Source of the DNA: Chromatiaceae bacterium
Lineage (GTDB): Bacteria; Pseudomonadota; Gammaproteobacteria; Chromatiales; Chromatiaceae
Reading direction: 5' to 3'
DNA length: 64,000 bases
Assembly (NCBI GenBank): GCA_024235215.1
Contig: JACKMU010000003.1
Location: 62,001-126,000 of the forward strand
Every line of letters starts with the position of its first letter. The stretch's first letter is position 1. The notes beneath the pieces were generated by a model that was not told where the DNA came from, made no database searches, and saw nothing but the letters and a program-made list of their open reading frames with translations. Below, one piece after another: positions 55,089-64,000 of the stretch. The translations under genes and the position numbers were made by a program.

Positions 55089-55865
55089 TCAATTCCTGGG
55101 GGAAGGGGGTACTCCATGCAACAGCATTTGTGGCGGCAGATCGTGCCTGGCAAACCCAGGAAAATCGGGATTTTGCCAACCCGGCGGCGCTGTCTTCTCC
55201 GGCGGCGGCCTCAGCCGTGAAATGTAATCCATCACGGCGGCAACCTCACGTGCGGTGAAGCGCTGAATCTGCTTGACCATCTTCGCATCCGCATTGCGCC
55301 GTTTGCCATGGCGGATCCAGGTGAACTGGCGCATCAGGTAACTGAAGTGCTGGCCCATCACCAGCGGGATGTGGTCTTGCAGATCACCCTGCCCCCGATT
55401 GCCGTGGCATTCGGCACACTCCTCGATATACACCCGCTTGCCCAGCTCCAGATCATGCCCAGAACCGACGTCGTTCACCGGCGACATCGGCAGCGAGGCG
55501 ATATAAGCCGAGACATCCGCCATCTCCTGAGCTCCACCCAAGGTGCTCGGCATGGAGAATGGGAACATCGTGGGATTGTCACGATTGCGCGCGCGGATAT
55601 CTGCCAGCTGCTTGATGGTGACACTGGCCAGCTGTCCGGCCACCTGGGGATAGTAGCCATTGCTCGACCCCCACCCCTCCGGTCCATGGCACACCAGGCA
55701 GATCTTGTAAAGCTCTCGGCCGTTGCCTATATCGGGTGTCAATCCGATCGCTCGATTAGCTTCCGCCATGGCCGCTTCGGGCCCATATACCCGCCCCGCC
55801 CAGGCTGGGTCAATGCAGAAAACCGCTGCCAGTGCAGCCACTGCTATTCCGAACCTGCAACGCAT
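55089..55865 (-). CDS. Diheme cytochrome c
   Basis: 258 aa from ATG 55865 (GGAGGAG directly upstream; ATG 55883 is also in frame but inside that site). Signal peptide RFGIAVAALAAVFCIDPAWA. Two class I-type domains with CLVCH (near 62) and CAECH (near 158), typical of c4-like or c-554 proteins; Met ligands likely in MFPFSMPS and PLVMGQH. Pro-rich C-terminus. Periplasmic electron carrier; partner unknown. Divergent from the sensor kinase operon. Confidence 0.88.
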   Translation of the reverse strand: MRCRFGIAVAALAAVFCIDPAWAGRVYGPEAAMAEANRAIGLTPDIGNGRELYKICLVCHGPEGWGSSNGYYPQVAGQLASVTIKQLADIRARNRDNPTMFPFSMPSTLGGAQEMADVSAYIASLPMSPVNDVGSGHDLELGKRVYIEECAECHGNRGQGDLQDHIPLVMGQHFSYLMRQFTWIRHGKRRNADAKMVKQIQRFTAREVAAVMDYISRLRPPPEKTAPPGWQNPDFPGFARHDLPPQMLLHGVPPSPRN

Positions 55866-56129
55866 ACGCTCCTCCATATCCAAAAATCAGCCAGTGCCGG
55901 TTCGCTTATCCTCTGAGCAAAGAGACCGCTACCTGCCTTAAAATTGTTCATGTGGATAACCGGGCGATTGTAATTGTTACACTCAGATGACTTGATCCCG
56001 GCCAGGGTGTTGATACTAGATTAGAACAGCGCCTGCTGGCAATGCCGCGGATCAGCGGATCTCCCCCTCCATGCCTGGCCTTGCTCTATAATTGAGCTTG
56101 ACAAGCAGACTAACCGGGTCCTGTTCAAC

Positions 56130-56330
56130 ATGCGCCGATCCAAGCTGATGAGACAACGACTGGTGGCGGTATTCCTGATCGGGATGCTGCTGCTCTTCTC
56201 GCCGCTGATCGCGCTGCCGGACCAGCCGCAGCTACTGTTCGGGCTGCCGGTTCTCTATCTCTATCTGTTTGGCGTATGGATGTTGCTGATCGCGGCAATG
56301 GCCTGGGTGGTGCGGGGAGGCGATGAATGA
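56130..56330 (+). CDS. Small membrane protein overlapping sensor kinase (CbrX-like)
   Basis: 66 aa with two membrane helices. Its TGA (56328-56330) overlaps the kinase ATG at 56323, so translation is coupled; the kinase ribosome site GGGGAGG lies inside this gene. A second 66-aa protein of the same size and plan precedes the other SLC5-type kinase at 63452. In Pseudomonas, cbrX occupies this position before cbrA. Low sequence identity, so family membership rests on size, topology and place. Confidence 0.72.
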   Translation: MRRSKLMRQRLVAVFLIGMLLLFSPLIALPDQPQLLFGLPVLYLYLFGVWMLLIAAMAWVVRGGDE

Positions 56331-59130
56331 AGGGATCGGGCACTGTCCCATTGATGCCCGGCTGCAGCACATGCTGAGCGAACCTCTGGTCATCACCGTC
56401 TCCTTTCTCTATCTGGGGCTGCTGTTCGCGATCGCCTACTGGGCAGACAGACGCGCCGACAGTGGCCGTTCGGTGATCGCAAACCCCACAGTGTACGCAC
56501 TGTCGCTCGCGGTATACTGCACCGCATGGACCTATTACGGCAGCGTCGGCAGGGCTGCCGCCACCGGTATCGGCTTCCTGCCGATCTACCTGGGGCCAAC
56601 CCTGGCCGCCACACTCTGGGTCTTCCTGCTGCGAAAAATGGTGCGAATCAGCAAATCCCAGCGCATCACCTCGATTGCCGACTTCGTCTCCTCCCGCTAC
56701 GGCAAGAGCCATCTGCTCGGCGGACTGGTGACGATCATCGCAGTTGTCGGGGTGCTTCCCTATATCGCACTTCAGCTCAAAGCCATCTCCAGCTCCTTCA
56801 GCATCCTGATCCACTATCCCGAAGTGATGCTGCCGGGCTCCGCCATCACATTGCCGGTCTGGCAGGACACCGCATTTTATATCGCGCTGTTGCTGGCGGC
56901 TTTTACCATTCTGTTCGGTACACGCCATCTGGATGCGAGTGAACGGCATGAAGGGATGGTGGCCGCCATCGCCTTTGAGTCGATTGTCAAGCTGATGGCA
57001 CTCACCGCGGTGGGCCTGTTCACCACCTTCTGGCTCTACGATGGATTTGGCGATGTGGTTTATCATGCCCAGCAGGCAGGACATTTGAAAACCAGGCTGA
57101 TCCCAGAGGGAAGTGCCAACACCTGGTTCTCATTCTCACTGCTCTCCGCGCTGGCAGTGGTACTGCTGCCGCGCCAGTTTCAGGTCGCCGTGGTCGAAAA
57201 CAGCGGGGAAAATCAACTGCGGCGTGCGATCTGGCTTTTTCCACTCTACCTGTTGCTGATCAACTTATTCGTACTGCCGATTGCGCTGGCCGGTCAGCTG
57301 CAGTTTGCCGGTATCGGGGTGGATGCGGATACCTATGTCCTTACGCTGCCAATCGCACATCAACAGCAGTGGCTGGCGCTCTTTTCCTATCTCGGCGGAC
57401 TGTCAGCTGCCACCGGGATGGTGATCGTTGAAACCATCGCTCTCTCCACCATGGTCTGCAACGATCTGGTGATGCCTGGACTGCTTCGGCGCTGGCGCTA
57501 CCAGGCTGCATCGATGGATATAAGCCGCACATTGTTGCTGATCCGGCGCGGCGCCATATTCGTCGTGTTGATGTTGGGATACTCCTACTTCAGACTGGCC
57601 GGTGAAGCCTATGCCTTAGTCGCCATCGGATTGATCAGTTTTACCGCGGTGGCACAATTCGCTCCGGTGATGATTGGTGGTCTCTACTGGCGTGGCGGTA
57701 CCCGCAGCGGTGCGCTGGCCGCTCTCAGCGCCGGTTTTCTGGTCTGGATCTATACCCTGCTGCTCCCCTCCTTCGCGAAATCGGGTTGGCTGGCACGCGA
57801 CTTCCTGGATCTGGGTCCCTTCGGCATCACACTGCTGAAACCCCAAGCACTGTTCGGCCTGGAAGGATTGGATGAGATATCCCACTGCCTCTTTTGGAGT
57901 CTCACCTTCAATATTGGCGCCTATCTGATCGTCTCTTCGATGCGCCTGCCCAACGCCGACGAGACCACCCAGGCAACCCGATTCGTGGACGCGATGAAAC
58001 ATAGTCGTCCAATAGCGGCGAGCCTCTGGCGCGGTAGCGCCCAGGTAGCCGACCTGATCAATCTGACCGCGCGCTTTCTGGGAGAAGACCGGGCACGTGA
58101 GAGTTTTACCGACTACTTTTCCAATGAGCGAAATCTCGACGATGACGCGGAACTGCCGGCTGACGCAGAGACAGTCGAATTTGCCGAGACCCTGCTCGCC
58201 GGCGCCATTGGCAGTGCATCGGCACGCGTCATGGTGGCCTCCGTGGTGCAGGAGGAACCACTGGGGCTGGACGAGGTGATGGATATTCTCGACGAGGCCT
58301 CGCAGATTCGCGCCTACAGCTATGAGCTGGAGAAGAAATCACGCGAACTGGAAGCCGCTACCGCGGAGCTGAAAGCGGCGAATATCAAGCTGCTGGAGTT
58401 GGACCATCTGAAGGACGACTTCATGTCCTCGGTCACCCATGAACTGCGCACACCGCTGACTTCGATACGCGCCTTCTCCGAAATTCTCCGGGACGACCCG
58501 AAGATCGATCTGGCGGAACGCAAACGGTTCCTCGGCATCATAGTCGAAGAGACCGAACGGCTGACCCGCCTGGTCAATCAGGTATTGGATCTCGCCAAAA
58601 TAGAGTCGGGGCACGCGGTATGGACCAGCAGTGAAGTCGATCTGGTCGAAGTGATCCGACACGCAATAGACACTTCAGGTCAGCTGATCCTTGACCGGGG
58701 AGGCAAGCTGCACCATCGGATTGCGGTGGAGAGTGCGCTGGTGTGGGCGGACCGGGACCGTCTGATGCAGGTGATGCTGAACCTATTGTCGAATGCGGCC
58801 AAATTCATGGCGAAAGAGGCAGGCCGGGTGGATATCGAACTGCGGCAGGAACCGGCGTTGTACCGGGTCATGGTCCAGGACAATGGCGCCGGTATTCCGC
58901 GGGAGCAGCAGACTATCATCTTCGAAAAATTTCGTCAGGGAAGCACGAACAGCGCCCATCCGATGGGTACCGGCCTCGGGTTGCCGATAAGCCGGGAGAT
59001 CATTGAGCACTTTGGTGGCCGGCTTACGGTGAAAAGCACACCCGGAAAAGGTGCTATATTCTCATTCGAGCTCCCGTGTGCTACCTGCGGCGCCGCAAAT
59101 CCGTCAGAAAAAACAGGTCAAGAGGCATAG
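56323..59130 (+). CDS. Hybrid Na+:solute symporter/sensor histidine kinase (CbrA-like)
   Basis: 935 aa. The first 560 residues form an SLC5-type symporter (about 13 helices). A PAS-less linker and coiled coil (SYELEKKSRELEAATAELKA) leads to the HisKA domain with SSVTHELRTPL, phospho-acceptor His 706, and a HATPase with N-box LNLLSNAAKF, G1 DNGAGI and G2 GTGLGLPIS. Such kinases (CbrA, CrbS, MxtR) sense or transport carboxylates, amino acids or acetate. The start may be at 56371 by comparison with the paralogue, but overlap with the small gene supports 56323. A receiver gene follows at once. Confidence 0.92.
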   Translation: MNEGIGHCPIDARLQHMLSEPLVITVSFLYLGLLFAIAYWADRRADSGRSVIANPTVYALSLAVYCTAWTYYGSVGRAAATGIGFLPIYLGPTLAATLWVFLLRKMVRISKSQRITSIADFVSSRYGKSHLLGGLVTIIAVVGVLPYIALQLKAISSSFSILIHYPEVMLPGSAITLPVWQDTAFYIALLLAAFTILFGTRHLDASERHEGMVAAIAFESIVKLMALTAVGLFTTFWLYDGFGDVVYHAQQAGHLKTRLIPEGSANTWFSFSLLSALAVVLLPRQFQVAVVENSGENQLRRAIWLFPLYLLLINLFVLPIALAGQLQFAGIGVDADTYVLTLPIAHQQQWLALFSYLGGLSAATGMVIVETIALSTMVCNDLVMPGLLRRWRYQAASMDISRTLLLIRRGAIFVVLMLGYSYFRLAGEAYALVAIGLISFTAVAQFAPVMIGGLYWRGGTRSGALAALSAGFLVWIYTLLLPSFAKSGWLARDFLDLGPFGITLLKPQALFGLEGLDEISHCLFWSLTFNIGAYLIVSSMRLPNADETTQATRFVDAMKHSRPIAASLWRGSAQVADLINLTARFLGEDRARESFTDYFSNERNLDDDAELPADAETVEFAETLLAGAIGSASARVMVASVVQEEPLGLDEVMDILDEASQIRAYSYELEKKSRELEAATAELKAANIKLLELDHLKDDFMSSVTHELRTPLTSIRAFSEILRDDPKIDLAERKRFLGIIVEETERLTRLVNQVLDLAKIESGHAVWTSSEVDLVEVIRHAIDTSGQLILDRGGKLHHRIAVESALVWADRDRLMQVMLNLLSNAAKFMAKEAGRVDIELRQEPALYRVMVQDNGAGIPREQQTIIFEKFRQGSTNSAHPMGTGLGLPISREIIEHFGGRLTVKSTPGKGAIFSFELPCATCGAANPSEKTGQEA

Positions 59131-59132
59131 TC

Positions 59133-59507
59133 ATGGCGAAGAAGGTCCTCATCGTAGACGACGAACTGAATATCACCATATCGGTGGAGTTCCTGATGCG
59201 CAGGGAAGGCTTTGATGTATCGGTGGCCAAGGATGGCGAAGAGGGACTCTCGATGATTCGCTCCTGGATGCCCGATCTGGTTCTGCTGGATGTGATGATG
59301 CCCAAGATGGATGGCTTTGAGGTGTGCCGGACAGTCCGCGCCGATGCCTCTCTGGCCGACGTCCGCATCGTGATGCTGACCGCCAAGGGGCGAGAAGCTG
59401 AGGTTGAGAAGGGCCTGTCGCTCGGTGCCGACGCCTATATTCCGAAACCCTTTTCAACCAGTGAACTGGTGAGCAGAGTCAAGTCATTGTTGGAGACAGG
59501 CACATGA
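59133..59507 (+). CDS. Stand-alone response regulator receiver
   Basis: 124 aa from ATG 59133, two bases after the kinase stop. A complete receiver: DDE acidic pocket (residues 9-11), phosphorylation site Asp 53 in LLDVMMPKMDG, Thr 83 and Lys 105 in YIPKPF. No output domain, so it acts by protein contact or a phosphorelay. A NtrC-like CbrB is the usual partner elsewhere, and none is present here. Confidence 0.93.
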   Translation: MAKKVLIVDDELNITISVEFLMRREGFDVSVAKDGEEGLSMIRSWMPDLVLLDVMMPKMDGFEVCRTVRADASLADVRIVMLTAKGREAEVEKGLSLGADAYIPKPFSTSELVSRVKSLLETGT

Positions 59508-59576
59508 CCGTCCCGAACAACTTGACCACACTCCCCACCATCCGTGCCGTTATCGACCTGGCCACAGGGAGACCAG

Positions 59577-61049
59577 ATGCCGAATAACTCATTGGAAATT
59601 CTGGACAAAACCACGCCATACGCCTACTTCGGTTCGTCTGAGGGTCCGATGCGCTCGCTGCCCCGAAGAGCACCGATCATCGTCCCCCCGGGCACCAGCG
59701 TGCGCAATGCCATGCTGCAGATGAACCAGCTGGGGAACGACTCCGTGGTCGTGGTAGACGACGCCAGCAAACTTCCGCTCGGTATCGTCACGCAAAGTGA
59801 CCTGGTACATGCTATCGCTTTTCGCGGGGAAGATCTGGAACAACCGGTCGCGGCATTGATGACCGCCGCACCCTTCACCCTGCCAGCCGATGCACCGGCG
59901 CACCGCGCCACAGTACTGATGGCGCAAAGAAAAGTTTCCCACATACTGCTCGCAGAGGCGGACGGCACCCTCTGCAACGTGGTTTCGCGTGGTGATCTGT
60001 TCGGTCTGCGTGGTGGCGGCGCCGAGATGCTGGCCGAAGCGGTCACCGCCGCAGGAGACGTGAATACCATGGCGAAGGCGGCCACAGCAATACGCCGCCG
60101 GGGGGCGGAGCTGTTTCGTGCCGGTATGAGCGCCGAGGGGTTGTGTCAATGGATGTCTGCCTTGAACGATCTGGTGGCAATGCGCATTATCGAACTGGTG
60201 GAAGATGAGTTCGATCTGCCTGCCGTACCCTGGTGCTGGCTGGTGTTTGGATCCGGAGGCAGGCTGGAGCAGGCATTCTCTACCGACCAGGACAATGGAT
60301 TGATCTTCCTGCCCGGCGATGAGGCAGATACCGAGCGACTGCGTAAATCTTTTCTGCTCTTCGCCAAGGCAGTCAACAGCGGATTGGACGCCTGTGGATT
60401 CGATCTGTGTAAAGGCAACATCATGGCTGGCAACCCCGACTGGTGCCTCAGCCTGGAAGAGTGGAAATGGCGGTATCTCTCCTGGATGAGCGCGCCGGAA
60501 CCGGAAGCGGTTCTGAACAGTACCATCTTTTTCGATTTCCGCCCGCTCTACGGCAACTACAATCTGGTCGACAGCTTGCGCAAGTGGCTGATTCCACAGC
60601 CAGCCCAGTATCCGATTTTTTTACGCACCTTGGCCGAAGAGGCGCTGACCTGCACCCCGTCGTTGGGATGGACAGGCGGCTTCGTTTACGATGGCGGCAG
60701 AAAATACCCACACACCATAGACCTGAAGCTGCATGGCGCGCGCCCTTTCATCGATGCCGCGCGCATCTGGAGCCTCACCCATGGCGCGTGGGAGACCAAT
60801 ACCGGTGACCGGTTGCGGGCAACAGCCAAGGCGATGAACCTGCCCCCCGAGGAGACCGCAGCCGAAATCGAAGCGTTTTACCTGGTACAGCGCTTCCGAT
60901 TTCAGCAGCAACTCTCCAGCAGATCCGATGATAGAGCAAACCGACTCAACCCTTCGGATCTGAACCAACTCAACCGACTGATGCTGAAAGAGGCGTTCAA
61001 ACAGGCGAAGAAACTGCAACTACGGTTGAAGCTGGAGTATGGACTGTGA
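59577..61049 (+). CDS. CBS/DUF294 nucleotidyltransferase protein
   Basis: 490 aa from ATG 59577; the frame opens at 59544. Two CBS repeats (about 45-155), DUF294 nucleotidyltransferase (about 180-300, GSGGRLEQAFSTDQDNG, the GS...TDQD pattern) and DUF294 C-terminal helical domain (about 330-490). It lacks the N-terminal cNMP domain of the 51184 paralogue. It follows the receiver after 69 bases and is probably co-transcribed with the kinase. Likely a signalling protein for carboxylate metabolism (inference). Confidence 0.88.
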   Translation: MPNNSLEILDKTTPYAYFGSSEGPMRSLPRRAPIIVPPGTSVRNAMLQMNQLGNDSVVVVDDASKLPLGIVTQSDLVHAIAFRGEDLEQPVAALMTAAPFTLPADAPAHRATVLMAQRKVSHILLAEADGTLCNVVSRGDLFGLRGGGAEMLAEAVTAAGDVNTMAKAATAIRRRGAELFRAGMSAEGLCQWMSALNDLVAMRIIELVEDEFDLPAVPWCWLVFGSGGRLEQAFSTDQDNGLIFLPGDEADTERLRKSFLLFAKAVNSGLDACGFDLCKGNIMAGNPDWCLSLEEWKWRYLSWMSAPEPEAVLNSTIFFDFRPLYGNYNLVDSLRKWLIPQPAQYPIFLRTLAEEALTCTPSLGWTGGFVYDGGRKYPHTIDLKLHGARPFIDAARIWSLTHGAWETNTGDRLRATAKAMNLPPEETAAEIEAFYLVQRFRFQQQLSSRSDDRANRLNPSDLNQLNRLMLKEAFKQAKKLQLRLKLEYGL

Positions 61050-61070
61050 TCGAGCACCAGCTGCGTACCC

Positions 61071-61238
61071 CTAGGAGCCTGTTGGACTATGGGGGATCGT
61101 AGCGAGGGAGTGGGAGAGCGAGGCCAATTGATTCCCGATTTGAGGCACATAGTGGGCCTATGTAACGAAAATCGGGGAAAATTCGGACCGCTCTCCCACT
61201 TCCACAGTAGAAACATCCATAGTCCCACAGGCTCCTAG
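61071..61238. mobile_element. MITE-like palindromic element with target duplication
   Basis: The left end CTAGGAGCCTGTTGGACTAT (61071) is mirrored by the right end, whose reverse complement reads CTAGGAGCCTGTGGGACTAT, and the arms go on pairing imperfectly almost to the centre (near 61150), including GTGGGAGAGCG and ATAGTGGGCCTAT. The element is flanked by TACCC on both sides (61066-61070 and 61239-61243), a likely 5-bp target duplication. It has no coding capacity and no known family name that I can give. Confidence 0.72.
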
Positions 61239-61372
61239 TACCCGGCACCCAATTTCCCTACGATGTGGGACATAAATGAAAATTTCAGGTGGGAGTCCAA
61301 ACCGCAAGCATACACCCGAGAGTACGGGATTCCCGGTTAAACTTTCCATGATCCAAAAGATCAAAGGGGTCT

Positions 61373-63253
61373 GTGTTGTCCATTTTACCGTATAAGACGA
61401 TTTTTAGGCGTATCGTTCCCGGAAGCAGCCCTTTGGAACGGGTTGACTGGTCGCCATCGAAATGCGAGATCTTTCATCTGATTCTGGTCAGGGCCACCCG
61501 TTATGATGATGAAGGCTATCCGATCCAGTGGCACCGTTACTTCATCGCATCGAACTCTTTGGCGGTTCTCAATGGCATAGCTTTGGACTGCGCCTCGCGA
61601 ACGGTGTTGGGGAAAGCGGTGGATATTCGGGTAACTGCGCTCGAAGAGGCCTGTGATGTCGTAGATTACGACAAATTAATCAGTAAATTAGCTGCCCTCG
61701 GACAACGAGCCATGTTGTGCCTGGTGGGCGTTCAAACCAACCAGTTTCCGCGCTCCATGGATATCGCCCGGCCTTTTCTCGCGGCTGGTATTCCTGTTTG
61801 CATGGGAGGATTTCATGTCTCCGGATCGGTCTCCATGCTGGATGAACTGCCGCAGGAGTTGCATTCCGCCCAGCGTCAAGGTATCTCTCTGTTTGCCGGT
61901 GAAGCTGAAAACAACCGTTTCGACCTGGTGGTTCGGGATGCTTGGAATGGGGAGTTGAAGCCGCTGTACAATTTCCAGGACGAGCTGGTGCCTTTGGAGG
62001 ATCAGCCCCTGCCGCGAATCCCACAGCCACTGGTGGATCGCAATCTGTTTCCCCTGGGCAGTATCGACCTGGGACGCGGCTGTCCCTACCAGTGCAGTTT
62101 CTGCTGCATCATCAATGTCCAGGGACAGAAGAGCCGATCGCGCTCGGTTGTCGATCTGGAGCATTTCGTGCGAGATGCCCATGCCAGAGGTCTCACCCAT
62201 GTATTTATCACCGATGACAACTTTGCCCGCAACAAGGACTGGGAACGCTATTTCGACCGTTTGATCGAGCTTCGTGCTGCCGGGCTATCGATACGCTTCA
62301 TCATTCAGGTGGACACCCTGTGCCACAAGATTCCAGGCTTCATCGACAAAGCGGTTGCCGCGGGTGTTGATCAGGTCTTCGTTGGATTGGAGAATATTAA
62401 TCCCGACAATCTGCGGGCAATGAAGAAAAGCCAGAACAAGATCACCGAATACCGTGAGATGCTGCTACGGTGGAAGCGATATCCCGTGATTATTTGGGGG
62501 GCATACATCATCGGACTACCCAACGACACCCGAGAGTCGATACTGCGTGACGTGGAGATCATCAAACGGGAACTTCCCATCGATCTCTTCAATCCCTCCA
62601 TCCTGACCCCTTTACCGGGTTCAGAGGACCATCGCAGAATGTTGGATGAGGGCGTCTGGATGGACCCGGATTACAATCTCTACGACTTGGCGCATCGAGT
62701 GATACATCATCCAAAGATGTCCGATGCGGAATTGGATCGAACCTACGAAGATGCCTGGAGTCTCTACTACACCGAGGAGCATATGAAGCGGGTGCTGCGG
62801 AGGACGAGGGCCCTGCGCAGCAATCTAAAACTCACTACCGTGGAGCGCTTGCTGGGTTTCGGGGTTATCACCAGGATCAATAAGATACGTTCATACGACA
62901 TGGGGTTGATCCGCAACAAACTGCGCCGGAGCCGCAGGCCGGGCCTCCCCCTGGAACCGGGATGGCGTTTTTATCCGCAGCAATGGTACCGATCCGTTTA
63001 CCATATTCTAGTCATCATACGGTGGCGCAGGAAACTGGTCTCTTTCGTGAAGGATCTCTGGTCCGATCCCAAGAGTCTGGAATATACCGATACCGCCATC
63101 CAGCCTCCCAAGCCTGAGGAACTGGATGCCCTAGATCTGTATCGACAGACGCGTGGTGGCAGCAGGTTCGTCGAACTTGCCAAACATCGGGAACGTGCAA
63201 AATCCTTCCAGACAAAGAAGAAGAACTCGGATTCAATGGGCGCCACCCTCTGA
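61373..63253 (+). CDS. Radical SAM protein with B12-binding-like N-terminus
   Basis: 626 aa from GTG 61373 (AAGGGG at 61364; TTG 61376 also possible). N-terminal Rossmann-like part (about 60-200), as in cobalamin-binding radical SAM proteins but without a clear DxHxxG. Radical SAM cluster motif CPYQCSFCC (about 236-244) and GLENINPDNLRAMKK, IIGLPNDTRESIL. A C-terminal extension after 480 is basic, with an R/K-rich stretch and no family I recognise. The modification made is unknown. Alone downstream of the MITE. Confidence 0.85.
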   Translation: MLSILPYKTIFRRIVPGSSPLERVDWSPSKCEIFHLILVRATRYDDEGYPIQWHRYFIASNSLAVLNGIALDCASRTVLGKAVDIRVTALEEACDVVDYDKLISKLAALGQRAMLCLVGVQTNQFPRSMDIARPFLAAGIPVCMGGFHVSGSVSMLDELPQELHSAQRQGISLFAGEAENNRFDLVVRDAWNGELKPLYNFQDELVPLEDQPLPRIPQPLVDRNLFPLGSIDLGRGCPYQCSFCCIINVQGQKSRSRSVVDLEHFVRDAHARGLTHVFITDDNFARNKDWERYFDRLIELRAAGLSIRFIIQVDTLCHKIPGFIDKAVAAGVDQVFVGLENINPDNLRAMKKSQNKITEYREMLLRWKRYPVIIWGAYIIGLPNDTRESILRDVEIIKRELPIDLFNPSILTPLPGSEDHRRMLDEGVWMDPDYNLYDLAHRVIHHPKMSDAELDRTYEDAWSLYYTEEHMKRVLRRTRALRSNLKLTTVERLLGFGVITRINKIRSYDMGLIRNKLRRSRRPGLPLEPGWRFYPQQWYRSVYHILVIIRWRRKLVSFVKDLWSDPKSLEYTDTAIQPPKPEELDALDLYRQTRGGSRFVELAKHRERAKSFQTKKKNSDSMGATL

Positions 63254-63451
63254 CAGTTCGTTCTGCAATACTTCGCGATCTGTCGTTTCTACAGCGTCTC
63301 AGTTACCACGAATCACCGTATCGGTTTTCCTCGGAAGAGTCCTGGTGCAAATTTCAGGTTTGCTGTCTCCGGATCTCACTTGCCATCGCCTGGGAGCAGC
63401 GGTGACAGCGTGCCAGTTGTTACTATCGGTAACAACTGCTACCCTTTTGCG

Positions 63452-63652
63452 ATGCCAAAAACAACTGAGCCTGGGAGGCAGTTCGAAAGCACGCTACTGC
63501 TGCTGCTATTCGCGCTCTTCCTGTTTACGTCACCCTTCACTCACTGGTGGGCGAACGGGCAACGCATCTGGTTCCTGCCCTACCTATTCTGGCTGTTGAT
63601 CATTCTGATCGGCGCCTGGCTGCATTTTCGTTTCCGCAACCATGACCTATGA
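63452..63652 (+). CDS. Second CbrX-like small membrane protein
   Basis: 66 aa from ATG 63452; a longer frame from 63380 has no ribosome site or homology. Two membrane helices (STLLLLLFALFLFTSPF and YLFWLLIILIGAWLHF). Its stop at 63650-63652 lies 11 bases inside the following kinase gene. Same length, topology and position as the 56130 protein. Confidence 0.7.
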   Translation: MPKTTEPGRQFESTLLLLLFALFLFTSPFTHWWANGQRIWFLPYLFWLLIILIGAWLHFRFRNHDL

Positions 63653-64000
63653 GTTGGAGATCCTGTTCGGAGCCAGCCTGCTCTACCTGCTCATTCTGTT
63701 TTTCGTCGCCTACGTCACCGACAGTGGATTGGTACCCGAAAGCTGGATCAACAACCCTTACGTCTACGTGCTGTCGCTCGGTGTCTACGCCACCTCATGG
63801 AGCTACTACGGCAGCGTCGGCTTTGCCGGACGCGAAGGCTACCTGTTTCTGACCGTCTATCTCGGGGTCACCCTCGCCTATCTCATGACACCCCTGCTGT
63901 TGCGGCCAATTCTCCGGCTGACCCGCTTCTACCAGCTCACCTCCCTCGCCGACCTGCTCGCATTCCGCTACCGCAGCCAACTGGCCGGCGTGCTGGTGAC
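63642..64000 (+). CDS. Second SLC5-type symporter/sensor kinase, N-terminal part (cut by window edge)
   Basis: ATG 63642 overlaps the 66-aa gene. The visible 119 codons encode helices with NPYVYVLSLGVYATSWSYYGSVG, closely paralleling NPTVYALSLAVYCTAWTYYGSVG of the kinase at 56323. It is therefore a paralogue of that protein. Whether its kinase part is intact cannot be seen. Confidence 0.85.
   Translation, partial: MTYELEILFGASLLYLLILFFVAYVTDSGLVPESWINNPYVYVLSLGVYATSWSYYGSVGFAGREGYLFLTVYLGVTLAYLMTPLLLRPILRLTRFYQLTSLADLLAFRYRSQLAGVLV

Overview
The window reads as chromosome from a gammaproteobacterial sulfur oxidiser of the Chromatiales/Sedimenticola/Thiodiazotropha kind (inference from gene content; no rRNA or other marker is present). 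Evidence: dsrA-dsrB followed directly by the start of dsrE, which marks the oxidative (reverse) Dsr pathway; soxY and soxZ; several c-type cytochromes; and an otherwise gammaproteobacterial housekeeping set (rmuC, mtaB, xthA, tatD, gshA, pbpG, prc, mazG). No tRNA, rRNA, CRISPR array or intact insertion sequence was seen.

Layout. 1-2494 (minus): dsrA, dsrB and the first 24 codons of dsrE. 3049-5086 (plus, divergent from dsrA): an unusual group of a 58-aa protein, a 234-aa protein, a Cas6/Cmx6-like protein and a DsrC/TusE-fold protein with no cysteine at all. 5159-10852: an Fe(II)/2-oxoglutarate dioxygenase, small uncharacterised proteins, a Sfum_1244-type protein, and a 184-aa protein/MoxR ATPase/DUF2201-VWA module. 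10967-13822: BepA-like protease, then soxY and soxZ separated by an unusually long hairpin-bearing gap. 13986-37233: a VWA/coiled-coil membrane pair and housekeeping genes, with an M6 protease carrying two P-domains.

37522-45144 is the electron-transfer block: a diheme cytochrome c fused to DUF302 (minus), then on plus a nine-c-heme/b-type membrane fusion with the CbcL plan, a monoheme cytochrome c, a DmsE/MtrA-like decaheme cytochrome and an MtrB/PioB-like outer-membrane barrel. Together these can form a route from the quinone pool through periplasm and outer membrane, that is, extracellular electron transfer or uptake. A good sigma-54 promoter match precedes the decaheme gene. A hemerythrin, a K+ channel with RCK domains and a DUF6394 protein follow on minus.

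48938-64000 is a carboxylate (probably acetate) uptake and signalling region: DUF4212 + VC_2705-type symporter behind a sigma-54-like promoter, two DUF294 nucleotidyltransferase/CBS proteins, a DEDDh exonuclease, two sensor kinases with SLC5 symporter domains (the second cut by the window end), each preceded by an overlapping 66-aa membrane protein as cbrX precedes cbrA, a lone receiver domain and a radical SAM protein. A 168-bp palindromic MITE-like element with a 5-bp target duplication lies at 61071-61238.

Most novel candidates: the Cas6-like/cysteine-less DsrC-like cluster next to dsrAB, and the CbcL-like + MtrAB-like conduit in a sulfur oxidiser.
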